Shown here: positions 46,501 through 56,064 of the stretch, piece by piece
How the letters are laid out: each line of letters starts with the position of its first letter
Numbering within the stretch: position 1 is the stretch's first letter
DNA from: Aradus depressus
Taxonomy: Eukaryota; Arthropoda; Insecta; Hemiptera; Aradidae
Reading direction: 5' to 3'
Assembly (NCBI GenBank): GCA_963662175.1
Contig: OY759220.1
Coordinates: 43,248,136-43,312,135 of the forward strand
DNA: 64,000 nucleotides
Translations under genes and position numbers: made by a program
The notes under the pieces: generated by a model
Seen by the model: the letters and a program-made list of their open reading frames with translations, nothing else
What the model was told of the DNA's origin: nothing
Databases searched by the model: none

Positions 46501-47757
46501 AAAAACGTTAAGTTCACTTTACCAAACCTATTTTACACTAAAGAACTATATTTCTTAACACAAAACTACGTATTATAATCATTTTTTCCCCCACTTTTGA
46601 TCTACTACGCACACAGTAACTATATTAATATTTACTTTTAAAACACATGCTGCTAATTAATTCATTTCTGATATAACTATCTTTTCAACTTCTCCAAATA
46701 AGAAGGAAAATCGACTAGAATTTCGTATGGTTCCAAAAAATGTCGTTTTAATTGCTTGCAACTTAAGCCTTTTCTCAAGTAACATTGATTGTGACTGAGT
46801 GCACACTAAGCACATTCCAACCAGTGCTCATCAAGGTTCAGTGACATTAAATTTATATTATAACTCAGACAACCAAGGAATCACACAATTTCAAACAGCT
46901 ACTTCAAAGTATAATTAAATTATTAGGGAACACTAAAATAATAAACCTCAAAACATGGCAACTTCGAAATGAAAGGAAAAAACATTTTCAGAAATTATTC
47001 TCATTTTGATCATGAAAATAAATGTTAAAACGAAACGTAGAATGCATTCATGATTGTTTAATTTTCCTTATGCGAAAGTAAAAATATAATGCTAAAATGA
47101 GGGTCCACGGCAATAGAAGTACCCCACACTATCCCGTTCATCGCGCATAAACGGGAATAATAATAGAACATAGTGTGTGTAAAGAAGTAGAATGAAATAT
47201 TAACAAATAGTACTACACAATAAAATTACCTTATGGGTGATCTTTCTCTTGAGTTGTCGTCTTTTGACCCGCCACCTTTAGGCACGCGAGCTACCTGTAC
47301 ATCTACAGAAAAATATACAAAAAAAAAAAAATACGTCAGAAAATCGCTCATTCGGAGAACTTGTTTTAACTAACAACAATTACCAACAAAAGTTAAAACT
47401 GTTTAGCGTAAGTAAATAAAATACAAAAGCACAAATGAGTAAGGAATAAAAAACGAACCTATCCGTCTTCCAAAATGTTGCGTTCCATTTAATTCTTTAA
47501 GTGCGGCTTGAGCTTCACTCTCGTCAGAAAATTGTACGAAGGCGAAATTCCTTGTCATTTTAATTTCTGAAAAGAAAAAGATACATGAGTATATAAGTAC
47601 GGGATGAGATATAACTTAGCTGTCATCAATGAAGAAGTAAATAGAAACCTATTATTTTGCCATATTTCGCGAAGAGATCTTCAACATCTTTTTGTTGGAC
47701 TGAAATATTTAAGCCTCCAACATACAATCTGGCATTTTGAGGCCCCTGCGAATTCAT
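31540..47757 (-). CDS. NCOA5: NCOA5/Neosin-like protein with N-terminal RRM, 10 coding exons
   Basis: Exons on the minus strand: 47757-47649, 47566-47459, 47302-47230, 43976-43591, 42590-42392, 41269-41070, 40843-40734, 39979-39862, 38394-38251 and 31655-31540. All are GT-AG and in phase, totalling 1563 nt or 520 residues. Residues about 10-80 form an RRM (RNP2 LYVGGL, RNP1 RNFAFVQF). Residues 97-225 are Gly/Arg/Asp-rich with RGG-type repeats. About 275-360 form the anticodon-binding-like domain (IEIIVVDKTLTDYGEMIER, then QINRSLTLHILHGRPQEHRN). The conserved NCOA5 tail follows: LLRNYENYTKACRE, LTATQYDILVQFL, AELQTRILSILN and DPSIQKALDNLIQGG. NCOA5 (fly Neosin) is a nuclear coregulator acting in transcription and RNA-linked steps. 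Vertebrate NCOA5 lacks a clear RRM at its start. An untranslated first exon further right is likely but unseen. Confidence 0.93.
32242..32562 (-). mobile_element. tRNA-derived SINE
   Basis: It has GACTCATGCCAGGGCTTTAA at the left, a CATCCAAAGGATGGCGTGC segment, GGGTTGCGAACCCCGCC as the B box region and a short head. A small insertion (TACTATGACTTTTTG) splits the 3' part. It lies in the last NCOA5 intron, in the gene's orientation. Confidence 0.8.
32618..32908 (-). other. Unassigned open frame in the last NCOA5-like intron
   Basis: A 96-codon open frame. After a hydrophobic start, it reads METLWEYLSESGSFGLQRFV and then a Ser-rich stretch (SSAAVSPSSLGKATMESPPS) before its stop. Composition looks protein-like rather than AT noise. 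No match to NCOA5 or to a LINE domain is recognised. It could be an exonised fragment, a retrocopy piece or chance. Confidence 0.3.
33775..34152. repeat. Irregular ~60-bp repeats followed by a 14-bp tandem repeat
   Basis: Four to five phrases of the type AGCTAGGGAGCTGAACAATC / AGCTGGCGAGCTGTAGAATC / AGCTAAGGGGCTGAACAATC recur at about 60-bp spacing from 33775 to 34060. From about 34084 the 14-bp unit ATAAAGGAAAGAGG repeats five times. It lies in the last NCOA5-like intron and is non-coding. Confidence 0.7.
34430..34640 (+). repeat. Dispersed repeat, inverted partner of 36.69-36.90 kb
   Basis: GACAAGTTTGCTAAGTTTGA, TACATCAGGTAAGTAAAGAA and TTTTTACAGTTAGAAATGTG recur in diverged form and opposite orientation at 36690-36900. 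The left edge also carries ATTGTCTATTTCACAA, the outer tail of the foldback family. Confidence 0.6.
34842..34973 (-). mobile_element. tRNA-derived SINE, internal fragment
   Basis: CGTCGTACAGGCTTGGGACC, the ACCATCCGAAAGACGGCG segment and TTATCTTCCAGATAATATAA are the central part of the SINE body. Both ends are missing. Confidence 0.75.
35232..35284. repeat. Palindrome of about 52 bp
   Basis: AAAAATCAAATAGAGTT and its exact reverse complement AACTCTATTTGATTTTT are separated by an AT-only centre. A TA microsatellite follows. It resembles a small foldback element. Confidence 0.7.
35365..36080 (+). repeat. Diverged ~115-bp tandem repeats of higher GC
   Basis: The phrase GGAACCCACGTCGCTCTGGG with a following TCCCGAATT recurs in altered form near 35683, 35790, 35893 and 36018. 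Each copy is followed by an ATAGAAAT- or GTAAAAT-like stretch and AAGTGTAA. The first part has a 165-codon open frame, but its second half is made of these repeats. I recognise no protein family. It could be the remains of a retroelement untranslated region. Confidence 0.4.
36690..36900 (-). repeat. Dispersed repeat, inverse copy of 34.43-34.64 kb
   Basis: See 34430. TTCCTAACTGTAAAAACATG, GTTACCTGATGTACCTACAT and CTCAGCAAACTTGTTTTAGT are the complementary landmarks. The two copies could pair across 2 kb of the same intron. Confidence 0.6.
36905..38180. other. NCOA5-like intron, AT-rich
   Basis: No gene, tandem repeat or recognised element can be supported. Confidence 0.4.
38582..38922 (+). 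mobile_element. tRNA-derived SINE, complete 341-bp reference copy
   Basis: It is bounded by an exact 14-bp target-site duplication, AAATACTATATGCA, at 38568-38581 and 38923-38936. This defines the family's ends: head GAGGGCGCCGGTAGCTCAGT (A box TAGCTCAGTGGT), then the B box region GTGGGTTCGTAACCC, the GTCCTTCGGATGTGACGTTA segment, and 3' end CCCGGGCATGAGTCATAAAA with a CCAAACC tail. The intact duplication points to recent insertion. It lies in NCOA5-like intron 8, antisense to the gene. Confidence 0.95.
39270..39355. repeat. 27-bp tandem repeat, three copies
   Basis: The unit GTGAATTAGGGCAATGCACT plus TGCCAGC repeats three times, the last with TGACAGCA. It is intronic and non-coding. Confidence 0.85.
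40045..40380 (-). mobile_element. tRNA-derived SINE with TTAGG-type tail
   Basis: AGGTTAGGTTTTATGACTCA at the left is the tail. GAGCTACCGGC at the right is the head, slightly shortened. TA-rich flanks on both sides (ATATATATATATA) are probably the target-site duplication. It is in the NCOA5-like intron between the exons at 40.7 and 39.9 kb. Confidence 0.85.
40890..41035 (-). repeat. Dispersed G-rich repeat family, inverse copy
   Basis: CGACCGTTTGGGCTAAAACT and CTGAATCCACATACTAAATT with TCGATACATTCATTACAT are the complement of the 7.0-7.14 kb unit. It ends about 35 bp before the exon at 41070-41269. Confidence 0.5.
41480..41830 (-). pseudogene. LINE ORF2 C-terminal fragment
   Basis: On the minus strand CVGVETDEVVHHLMLECRL then stop is the Cys..Glu-Thr..His-Leu..Glu-Cys signature of LINE C-termini. 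A neighbouring frame upstream of it is open but not identifiable. No reverse-transcriptase motif is present. It lies in the NCOA5-like intron between exons at 42.4 and 41.3 kb. Confidence 0.55.
42893..42975. repeat. Tandem duplication of about 41 bp
   Basis: CGACACAGTTGTCCAGAGTG ... TATGTTTAGAGGCTC occurs twice in a row, the second copy with an extra AG. It is intronic. Confidence 0.85.
44905..45476. repeat. 44-bp minisatellite, about 13 copies, nearly identical
   Basis: The unit AACCATCAGCAAAGATATAG + ACGGTGCGGTGCAATCTCCT + GGAA repeats with almost no change. It lies in the large intron between NCOA5-like exons 3 and 4. As 44 is not a multiple of three it cannot stay in one reading frame. 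A frame entering from the left (LLEKMENHQQ) is only briefly open. Confidence 0.95.
45522..45630. repeat. Palindrome of about 100 bp
   Basis: AAATAATTCTTTGTTTGCTT and, 60 bp on, AAGCAAACAAAGAATTATTT are exact complements. The inner halves (CATTTTTAAATAACTT / AAGTTATTTAAAAATG) pair too, around GGG. It is fused to the LINE tail that follows. Confidence 0.85.
45571..45830 (+). pseudogene. LINE ORF2 C-terminal scrap
   Basis: The frame reads QRIISQLRVSGKYTTHLNYT, then VCPLCNSDSDNILPSSHNLS and a stop. A CxxC pair followed by a His is how many LINE proteins end. It begins within the right half of the palindrome, so the palindrome joins an inverted copy of the same segment. Confidence 0.45.
45831..47229. 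other. NCOA5-like intron, AT-rich with TA microsatellite
   Basis: A (TA)n tract lies near 46052-46092. No gene or full element is recognised. Confidence 0.4.
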
Positions 47758-47759
47758 CT

Positions 47760-48350
47760 ATAAACATATTCGACAAATAACGAAATTAATTCAATAGAGC
47801 TTAAAAATTTAACATATTTGTAGTTTTGTAGCTTCACTGTTGATATTCAACCATATTAAAACTCTTTTAAAAAAATATGAAAATTCACCTTAAAAGTTTT
47901 TCTTTTTTGCTAAAACACAAGGTATTACAAAAACGTTAATAAAAATAAACAATTCAAGCACGTAGTAACGCTAGCACAAACCAGGGATACCGGCTGATCT
48001 CAATGAGGGACAGTGTTGCCAGCCATATTTTTATTTGAATTATTATACATCAACACAATACTTGATGAATCCTCTATAAAAATATATGTCGTTCTGTTAG
48101 CTGACAATTATATATAACGTAATTTGTGAACTTCGTGACATATGGAACAAAACAAATTTTTAAAAAATATATAATTTATAGGGAGACTCCTACGGACATT
48201 TCGATTTGAGGCATTAGAGCTCATTATCACCTTACCTGATGGCAGTATTAAATTATCTTTGGCTAACAGTTGTTATCTATGTGCAAGATTCCACCTTGGG
48301 TGCATGAATATAATTCAATATAAATTCTAACCCAAATAGCTGAAGAAGAA
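47760..48350. other. Upstream of the NCOA5-like start; probable promoter or 5' exon region
   Basis: The NCOA5-like start codon is at 47757-47755. The untranslated first exon and promoter must lie in or beyond this stretch, but no firm signal can be read. No coding gene is seen. Confidence 0.3.
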
Positions 48351-48351
48351 A

Positions 48352-48553
48352 TCTATATTAATAAAGCTGAAACGGGGTGTGTTTGTTCCAGCATCACGCC
48401 TAAACGGCTGGACGGATTTTTATGAAACTTCCCATGTAGCATCCTTTACATAGTACATCATGAATGTACTATTGAAGAATTGAAATGGATTCGAACGAGA
48501 AATATTAGGAGAAAAGTCAAAGTTCCCCGGGCAACGCCGGGTATAACTGCTAG
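48352..48553 (+). mobile_element. Short non-autonomous Helitron, complete
   Basis: It starts TCTATATTAATAAAGCTGAA directly after A and ends CTGCTAG before T, fitting insertion between A and T without duplication. The stem CCCGG, loop GCAACG, stem CCGGG at 48526-48541 lies 12 nt before the end: the diagnostic Helitron 3' hairpin. At 202 bp it encodes nothing and depends on a Rep/helicase supplied elsewhere. Its 3' half was copied with its flank to about 51690-51796. Its 5' start matches the element beginning at 60212. Confidence 0.85.
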
Positions 48554-49020
48554 TGTGGAATATAAGTGGGCTTTGGAGGTACCGTTTTGACATATTTTCT
48601 GAAAAACAAATTAATACAGCTATGTTGGTAGATAGGCAGCATCCAGAAACGAAGATTGGTCAACCAAAGAAAGATTCAGATGTATCGGGAAAGTCCCATC
48701 CGAAGGACGACGTGCTCAAATTCATTTTTATCTTCCCGATTAAAACATCTGAGCTAAGTGACTTGGCTAGATTTCTAAATGGCGATCCTGAGCTCGGTAG
48801 ACTCCATTCTTCACATTTCTAGCTTTTAAACGGTTTTTAGATTTAATATTTGTTAAAACTGATGAACAATCGGGATATCTGAATCCTACACAAGAATCAA
48901 AATAAAAAATTTTTCGAAAAAAGTCGGGCTAAATACCATTCTTCAAATTTCCTGCTTTTTAACGGTTTATAGATTTAATATTTGTTAAAACTGATAGACA
49001 GATTAAGATATATCGGGAAA

Positions 49021-51115
49021 GTCCCATCCGAAGGACGACGTGCTCAAGGTTTTTCGAACCTAAGTGAAATTTTAGCTACCTAGGTTTAGTTACATAACAT
49101 ACGACTCATTATCGAGCACCTGACATACAAAAAGGCCCTCAATCATAGCTTGGAGTCCAATCCGAAGGACGACGTGCTCAAGTTATTTTTAACGTAAATG
49201 TAATTTCAACTACCCAGGTTTAGATACATAACATACGACTCATTATCGAGTACCTGACATACAAAAAGGCCCTCGATCATAGCTTAAAGCCCAATCCGAA
49301 GGACGACGTGCTCAAATTTATTTTCATCTATCCGATTAAAACATCTGACTTAAGTGCCTCAGCAAGATTTCTGTGGCGATCCTGAGCTCGGTAGACTCCA
49401 TTCTTCAAATTTCTCATTTTTTAACGGTTTATAGATTTAATATTTGTTAAAACTGACAGAGAACGACCGGATTATCTGAATGCTACACAAAAATCAAAAT
49501 AAAAATGTTTTTCGAAATAGTCGGGCTAAATACCATTATTCAAATTTTCTGCTTTTTAACGGTTTATGGATTTACTATTTGTTAAAACTGATAGACAGAT
49601 TAAGATATATCGGGAAAGTCCCATCCGAAGGACGACGTGCTCAAGGTTTTTCGAACCTAAGTGAAATTTTAGCTACCTAGGTTTAGTTACATAACATACG
49701 ACTCATTATCGAGCACCTGACATACAAAAAGGCCGTCAATCATAGCTTGGAGTCCAATCCGAAGGACGACGTGCTCAAGTTATTTTTAACGTAAATGTAA
49801 TTTCAACTACCCAGGTTTAGATACATAACATACGACTCATTATCGAGTACCTGACATACAAAAAGGCCCTCGATCATAGCTTAAAGCCCAATCCGAAGGA
49901 CGACGTGCTCAAATTTATTTTCATCTATCCGATTAAAACATCTGACTTAAGTGCCTCAGCAAGATTTCTGTGGCGATCCTGAGCTCGGTAGACTCCATTC
50001 TTCAAATTTCTCATTTTTTAACGGTTTATAGATTTAATATTTGTTAAAACTGACAGAGAACGACCGGATTATCTGAATGCTACACAAAAATCAAAATAAA
50101 AATGTTTTTCGAAATAGTCGGGCTAAATACCATTATTCAAATTTTCTGCTTTTTAACGGTTTATGGATTTACTATTTGTTAAAACTGATAGACAGATTAA
50201 GATATATCGGGAAAGTCCCATCCGAAGGACGACGTGCTCAAGGTTTTTCGAACCTAAGTGAAATTTTAGCTACCTAGGTTTAGTTGCATAACATACGACT
50301 CATTATCGAGCACCTGACATACAAAAAGGCCGTCAATCATAGCTTGGAGTCCAATCCGAAGGACGACGTGCTCAAGTTATTTTTAACGTAAATGTAATTT
50401 CAACTACCCAGGTTTAGATACATAACATACGACTCATTATCGAGTACCTGACATACAAAAAGGCCCTCGATCATAGCTTAAAGCCCAATCCGAAGGACGA
50501 CGTGCTCAAATTTATTTTCATCTATCCGATTAAAACATCTGACTTAAGTGCCTCAGCAAGATTTCTGTGGCGATCCTGAGCTCGGTAGACTCCATTCTTC
50601 AAATTTCTCATTTTTTAACGGTTTATAGATTTAATATTTGTTAAAACTGACAGAGAACGACCGGATTATCTGAATGCTACACAAAAATCAAAATAAAAAT
50701 GTTTTTCGAAAAAAGTCGGGCTAAATACCATTATTCAAATTTTCTGCTTTTTAACGGTTTATGGATTTACTATTTGTTAAAACTGATAGACAGATTAAGA
50801 TATATCGGGAAAGTCCCATCCGAAGGACGACGTGCTCAAGGTTTTTCGAACCTAAGTGAAATTTTAGCTACCTAGGTTTAGTTACATAACATACGACTCA
50901 TTATCGAGCACCTGACATACAAAAAGGCCCTCAATCATAGCGTGGAGTCCAATCCGAAGGACGACGTGCTCAAGTTATTTTTAACGTAAATGTAATTTCA
51001 ACTACCCAGGTTTAGATACATAACATACGACTCATTATCGAGTACCTGACATACAAAAAGGCCCTCGATCATAGCTTAAAGCCCAATCCGAAGGACGACG
51101 TGCTCAAATTTATTT
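49021..51115 (+). repeat. 597-bp higher-order repeat, about 3.5 copies
   Basis: Each period holds three sub-units whose cores read GTCCCATCC, AGTCCAATCC and AGCCCAATCC, all followed by GAAGGACGACGTGCTCAA. Starts near 49021, 49617, 50214 and 50813 give a 597-599 bp period. Differences between periods are a handful of bases, so the amplification is recent compared with the sub-units. Confidence 0.9.
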
Positions 51116-51239
51116 TCATCTTCCCGATTAAAACATCTGAGCTAAGTGACTTGGCTAGATTTCTAAGTGACGATCCTGAGCTCGGTAGACTCCATTCTTC
51201 AAATTTCTAGCTTTTAAGCGGTTTTTAGATTTAAGATAA

Positions 51240-51470
51240 TGTTTGTACCTTTTTCATGAAACATTTCACAATTAAAATCTGAGGCCATGAGATGAACAAA
51301 CTGTGAGAGGAGTGTTGGGTGATGTCACGTAGTGTTGGGTGATGTCACGACCCTATGTTTGAGCAGAACGTTTAAGGTTGCTAGGAAATTTGCTAATTCA
51401 ATGTTTTATTTAACGTTTTTGTGAACTTTTGTTTGTTTAAACACGTAAACAAATTGTCTCAAGAAAATTT
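51240..51470 (+). repeat. Segment duplicated at 54.65-54.89 kb
   Basis: AGATAATGTTTGTACCTTTT to CACGTAAACAAATTGTCTCA followed by AGAAAATTT recurs at 54651-54887 with only a few changes. Both copies contain an internal direct repeat, AGTGTTGGGTGATGTCACG. The right copy is interrupted by the LINE at AAAATTT. Confidence 0.9.
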
Positions 51471-51499
51471 GGTTCAATTCATGGTTGAAGTCTATGTTT

Positions 51500-51652
51500 T
51501 AATCAACCTGGCGGTCACAAGCGTTCTCAAGTACGCACTGGCTAGAACGTCCACTGATGCTAAGTATTCACTAGCTGTGGTTTCCGCCTTTGAATGGCGA
51601 GTACTAGCTATGGTGCCCAGGGGTCCTAAAAACTTACTAGCGTTACTATAGT
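51500..51652 (+). repeat. Isolated diverged units of the 66-bp minisatellite
   Basis: CACTAGCTGTGGTTTCCGCC and GTACTAGCTATGGTGCCCAG with GGGTCCTAAAAACTTACTAG resemble the 33-bp half-units of the array at 61.5-63.8 kb (TACTAGCTGTGGTGTCCGCT, TGGTGCCCAGGGTTCCTAAC). It looks like an older, unamplified source or remnant. Confidence 0.6.
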
Positions 51653-54600
51653 TGAAGGACGATAAGCGTTATTCCGTATGAATAATTGAAAATTATAACA
51701 TCATGAATGTACTATTGAAGAATTGAAATGGATTCGAACGAGAAATATTAGGAGAAAAGTCAAAGTTCCCCGGGCAACGCCGGGTATAACTGCTAGTGTG
51801 GAATATAAGTGGGCTTTGGAGGTACCGTTTTGACATATTTTCTGAAAAACAAATTAATACAGCTATGTTGGTAGATAGGCAGCATCCAGAAACGAAGATT
51901 GGTCAACCAAAGAAAGATTCAGATGTATCGGGAAAGTCCCATCCGAAGGACGACGTGCTCAAATTCATTTTTATCTTCCCGATTAAAACATCTGACCTAA
52001 GTGACTTGGCTAGATTTCTAAATGGCGATCCTGAGCTCGGTAAACTCCATTCTTCAAATTTCTCGCTTTTACACGGTTTTTAGATTTAATATTTGTTGAA
52101 ACTGATGAACAACCGGGATATCTGAATCCTACACAAAAATTAAATTAAAAATGTTTTTCGAAAAAAGTCGGGCTAAATCCCATTCTTCAACTTTCTCGCT
52201 TTTTAACGGTTTATAGGCTTAATATTAGTTAAAACTGATAGACAGATTCAGTTATATCGGGAAAGTCCCATCCGAAGGACGACGTGCTCAAGGTTTTTTG
52301 AACCTAAGTGAAATTTTAGCTACCTAGGTTTAGTTACATAACATACGACTCATTATCGAGCACCTGACATACATAAAGGCCCTCGATCATAGCCTAAAGT
52401 CCAATCCGAAGGACGACGTGCTCAAATTTATTTTTATCTTCCCGATTAAAACATCTGACCTAAGTGACTTGGCTAGATTTCTGAATGGCGATCCTGAGCT
52501 CGGTAAACTCCATTCTTCAAATTTTTTGCGCTTTTAAACGGTTTTTAGATTTAATATTTGTTGAAACTGATGAACAACCGGGATATCTGAATCCTACACA
52601 AAAATCGAAATAAAAATGTTTAGCAAAAAAAGTCGGGCTAAATCCCATTCATCAAATTTCTCGCTTTTTAACGGTTTATAGGCTTTGTATTAGTTAAAAC
52701 TGATAGACAGATTCAGATATATCGGGAAAGTCCCATCCGAAGGACGACGTGCTCAAGGTTTTTTGAACCTAAGTGAAATTTTAGCCACCTAGGTTTAGTT
52801 ACATAACATACGACTCATTATCGAGCACCTGACATACAAAAAGGCCCTCAATCATAGCTTGGAGTCCAATCCGAAGGACGACGTGCTCAAGTAATTTTTA
52901 ACCTAAATGAAATGTCACCTACCCAGGTTTAGATACATAACATACGACTCATTATCGAGTACCTGAGATACGAAAAGGCCCTCGATCATAGCTTAAAGTC
53001 CAATCCGAAGGACGACGTGCTCAAATTTATTTTTATCTTCCCGATTAAAACATCTGACCTAAGTGCCTTGTCTAGATTTCTAAATGGCGATCCTGAGCTC
53101 GGTAAACTCCATTCTTCAAATTTCTCCCTTTTTAACGGTTTTTAGATTTAATATTTGTTAAAACTGATAGATAACAACCGTGATATCTGAATCCTACACA
53201 AAAATCGAAATAAAAATGTTTTTCGAAAAAAGTCGGGCTAAATCCCATTCATCAAATTTCTCGCTTTTTAACGGTTTATATGCTTTATATTAGTTAAAAC
53301 TGATAGACAGATTCAGTTAATCGGGAAAGTCCCATCCGAAGGACGACGTGCTCAAGGTTTTTTGAACCTAAGTGAAATTTTAGCCACCTAGGTTTAGTTA
53401 CATAACATACGACTCATTACCGAGCACCTGACATACATAAAGGCCCTCGATCGTAGCTTAAAGCCCAATCCGAAGGACGACGTGCTCAAATTTATTTTTA
53501 TCTTCCCGATTAAAACATCTGACCTAAGTGCCTTGGCTAGATTTCTAAGTGGCGATCCTGAGCTCGATAGACTCCATATGTGAGATAAAATAAGTTACCG
53601 TTTGGTTCCAACTAAAATTATCAAGAAAGAAATGTGGAATATAAGTGGGCTTTGAGGGACCGTTTTGACATATTTTCTGAAAAACAAATTAATACAGCTA
53701 TGTTGGTAGATAGGCAGCATCCAGAAACGAAGATGGTCAACCAAAGAAAGATTCAGAGGTATCGGGAAAGTCCCATCCGAAGGACGACATGCTCAAATTT
53801 ATTTTTATCTTCCCGATTAAAACATCTGACCTAAGTGACTTGGCTAGATTTCTAAATGGCGATCCTGAGCTCGGTAGACTCCATTCTTCAAATTTCTAGC
53901 TTTTAAACGGTTTTTAGATTTAATATTTGTTAAAACTGATGAACAACCGGGATATCTGAATCCTACACAAAAATTGAAATAAAAATGTTTTTCGAAAAAA
54001 GTCGGGCTAAATACTATTCTTCAAATTTCCTGCTTTTTAACGGTTTATAGATCTATTATTTGTTAAAACTGATAGACAGATTAAGATATATCGGGAAAGT
54101 CCCATCCGAAGGACGACGTGCTCAAGGTTTTGCGAACCTAAGTGAAATTTTAGCTACCTAGGTTTAGTTACATAACATACGACTCATTATCGAGCACCTG
54201 ACATACAAAAAGGCCCTCAATCATAGCTTGGAGTCCAATCCGAAGGACGACGTGCTCAAGTTATTTTTAACGTAAACTTAATTTCAACTACCCAGGTTTA
54301 GATACATAACGTACGACTCATTATCGAGCACCTGACATACAAAAAGGCCCTCGATCATAGCTTGAAGTCCAATCCGAAGGACGACGTGCTCAAGTTATTT
54401 TTAACGTAAATGAAATTTCAACTACCCAGGTTTAGTTACATAACATACGACTCATTATCGAGCACCTGACATACAAAAAGGCCCTCGATCATAGCCTAAA
54501 GTCCAATCCGAAGGACGACGTGCTCAAATTTATTTTTGTCTTCTCGATTAAAACATCTGACCTAAGTGCCTTGACTAGGTTTCTAAATGGCGATCCTGAG

Positions 54601-55128
54601 CTCGGAAAACTCCATTCTTCAAATTTCTCGCTTTTAAACGGTTTTTAGATTTAAGATAATGTTTGTACTTTTTTCATGAAACATTTCACAATTAAAATCT
54701 GAGGCCATGAGATGAACAAACTGTGAGAGGAGTGTTGGGTGATGTCACGTAGTGTTGGGTGATGTCACGTACCCATGTTTGAGCAGAACGTTTAAGGATG
54801 CTAGGAAATTTGCTAATTCAATGTTTTATTTAACGTTTTTGTGAACTTTTGTTTGTTTAAACACGTAAACAAATTGTCTCAAGAAAATTTATCTTTTTAT
54901 TATTTGAAAAGTTATTTATACCCATAAAAGTGAGCAAAATTACTTACTTTTCACCCAAGTTACGAGTGAGAATGAAGCAACATCAACTCGACCGAAAAAC
55001 CGGTCAACACGAAAAATTGACTCACGGATAACCTCAAAGCACGACTGAACAATACAGGTAACCCAGATCAGTCGAACTCACCCCGACTAGTGAGCCAGCC
55101 GAAGAGACCCTGTCCCCCAGAAGAAGAC

Positions 55129-56064
55129 ATGGAGTTCCCAGCACTCCCGGAGTCAGCCATGCAGCTAGACGGAGAGCCCTCACCGGGGGCCAGCCACACC
55201 CAGCCCAAGCGGAACAGGTACGCAATTCATTCCACTATACCCACGCACAACACATTCGCGCCACTCGCAGCACTCATCACCGACCAACACACTAACGATA
55301 CCACCCCACAGACCGAAAAACAACTGAAAATCCCCCCAATTTTCCTTTGAGAAGCCGACGATTTTCAAAAAGTACTGACAGACATTAAAAGTATCACAAC
55401 ATCTCCCTTCGAAACAAAACAATGCCACAAAAAAATTAAAATATCCCTTAAGACATCTGAAGACTTTAGGAAACTGACCAAATTTTACCAAACAAATGAC
55501 GTAAAATACTATACTTTCCTGAACCCCGAGGATAGGAAACTTTCCGTTGTTATCCGAGGGGTTCCATACTCCCTGACTGAAACCGAAATACAAGACGAAC
55601 TAACCCCGACATACCCAGTCCTTAGTGTAACGAGGCTACTGAACAAGGACAAAGGCCCCACTCCACTGTGTGCTGTCGAGCTCCAGAATACTCCGGAGGG
55701 GAAAGCGATTTTTCAATTATCTCGTCTCTTTTACACTATAGTGACTGTCGAACCGCGGAAGAGGTCTCAACGCGTTGTGCAGTGCACGAATTGCCAGCAA
55801 GTGGGACATAGCAAGAACTTCTGCCACCTTGACCCAAAATGTGTCAAGTGTGCAGGAGATCATCATTTCACAGCTTGCCCATCACGTACTCTCCAAGAGT
55901 CCCCAAAGTGCTCTAACTGTGGTGGAAGCCACCCCGCCAATTATAGAGGCTGTGACACCTTTTTAAAACTTCAATCACGAATCACACACAGAAAACACAT
56001 ACCAACCCACATTCATGACACAACAAATGCAAATCCATCTAGACTTACTCCCCAACCAGTCTAA
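55129..56064 (+). CDS. ORF1 (gag-like, zinc-knuckle) of the LINE, with one internal TGA
   Basis: From the first in-frame ATG the protein has a Pro/Ser/Thr-rich N-terminus, then a single TGA at 55348-55350. It then continues in the same frame: FRKLTKFYQTNDVKYYTF, RKLSVVIRGVPYSLTETEIQ, a PRE_C2HC-type region, and the knuckles CTNCQQVGHSKNFC, CVKCAGDHHFTAC and CSNCGGSHPANYRGC, ending at TAA 56062. ORF1 coats the element RNA. One substitution separates it from an open frame, so the copy is young or the stop is an assembly error. The three-knuckle arrangement is typical of jockey/I-group ORF1. Confidence 0.82.

Larger units (their letters stand above)
48554..54887 (+). repeat. SINE-derived satellite-like array
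   Basis: Units of about 135-200 bp all contain the core CCAATCCGAAGGACGACGTG (or CCCATCCGAAGG...) followed by CTCAA, and most contain CATTATCGAGYACCTGACAT. In the same order the SINE (minus orientation) has AACGAGTACCTGACATCG, then CCCATCCGAAGGACGGCGTG and CTCAAG, CTCCCAGATAAAA (array: CTTCCCGATTAAAA) and GAGCTCAG (array: TGAGCTCGG). The array is therefore most simply an amplified SINE derivative. Short open frames in it are repeats of the same sequence and not genes. A segment of 597 bp is repeated almost exactly (see 49021). Confidence 0.85.

Noticed and set aside
48553..53834. Several similar 66-96 codon open frames in the 48-54 kb region
   Set aside because: They are identical copies of satellite sequence at the array period and have no independent coding signal.
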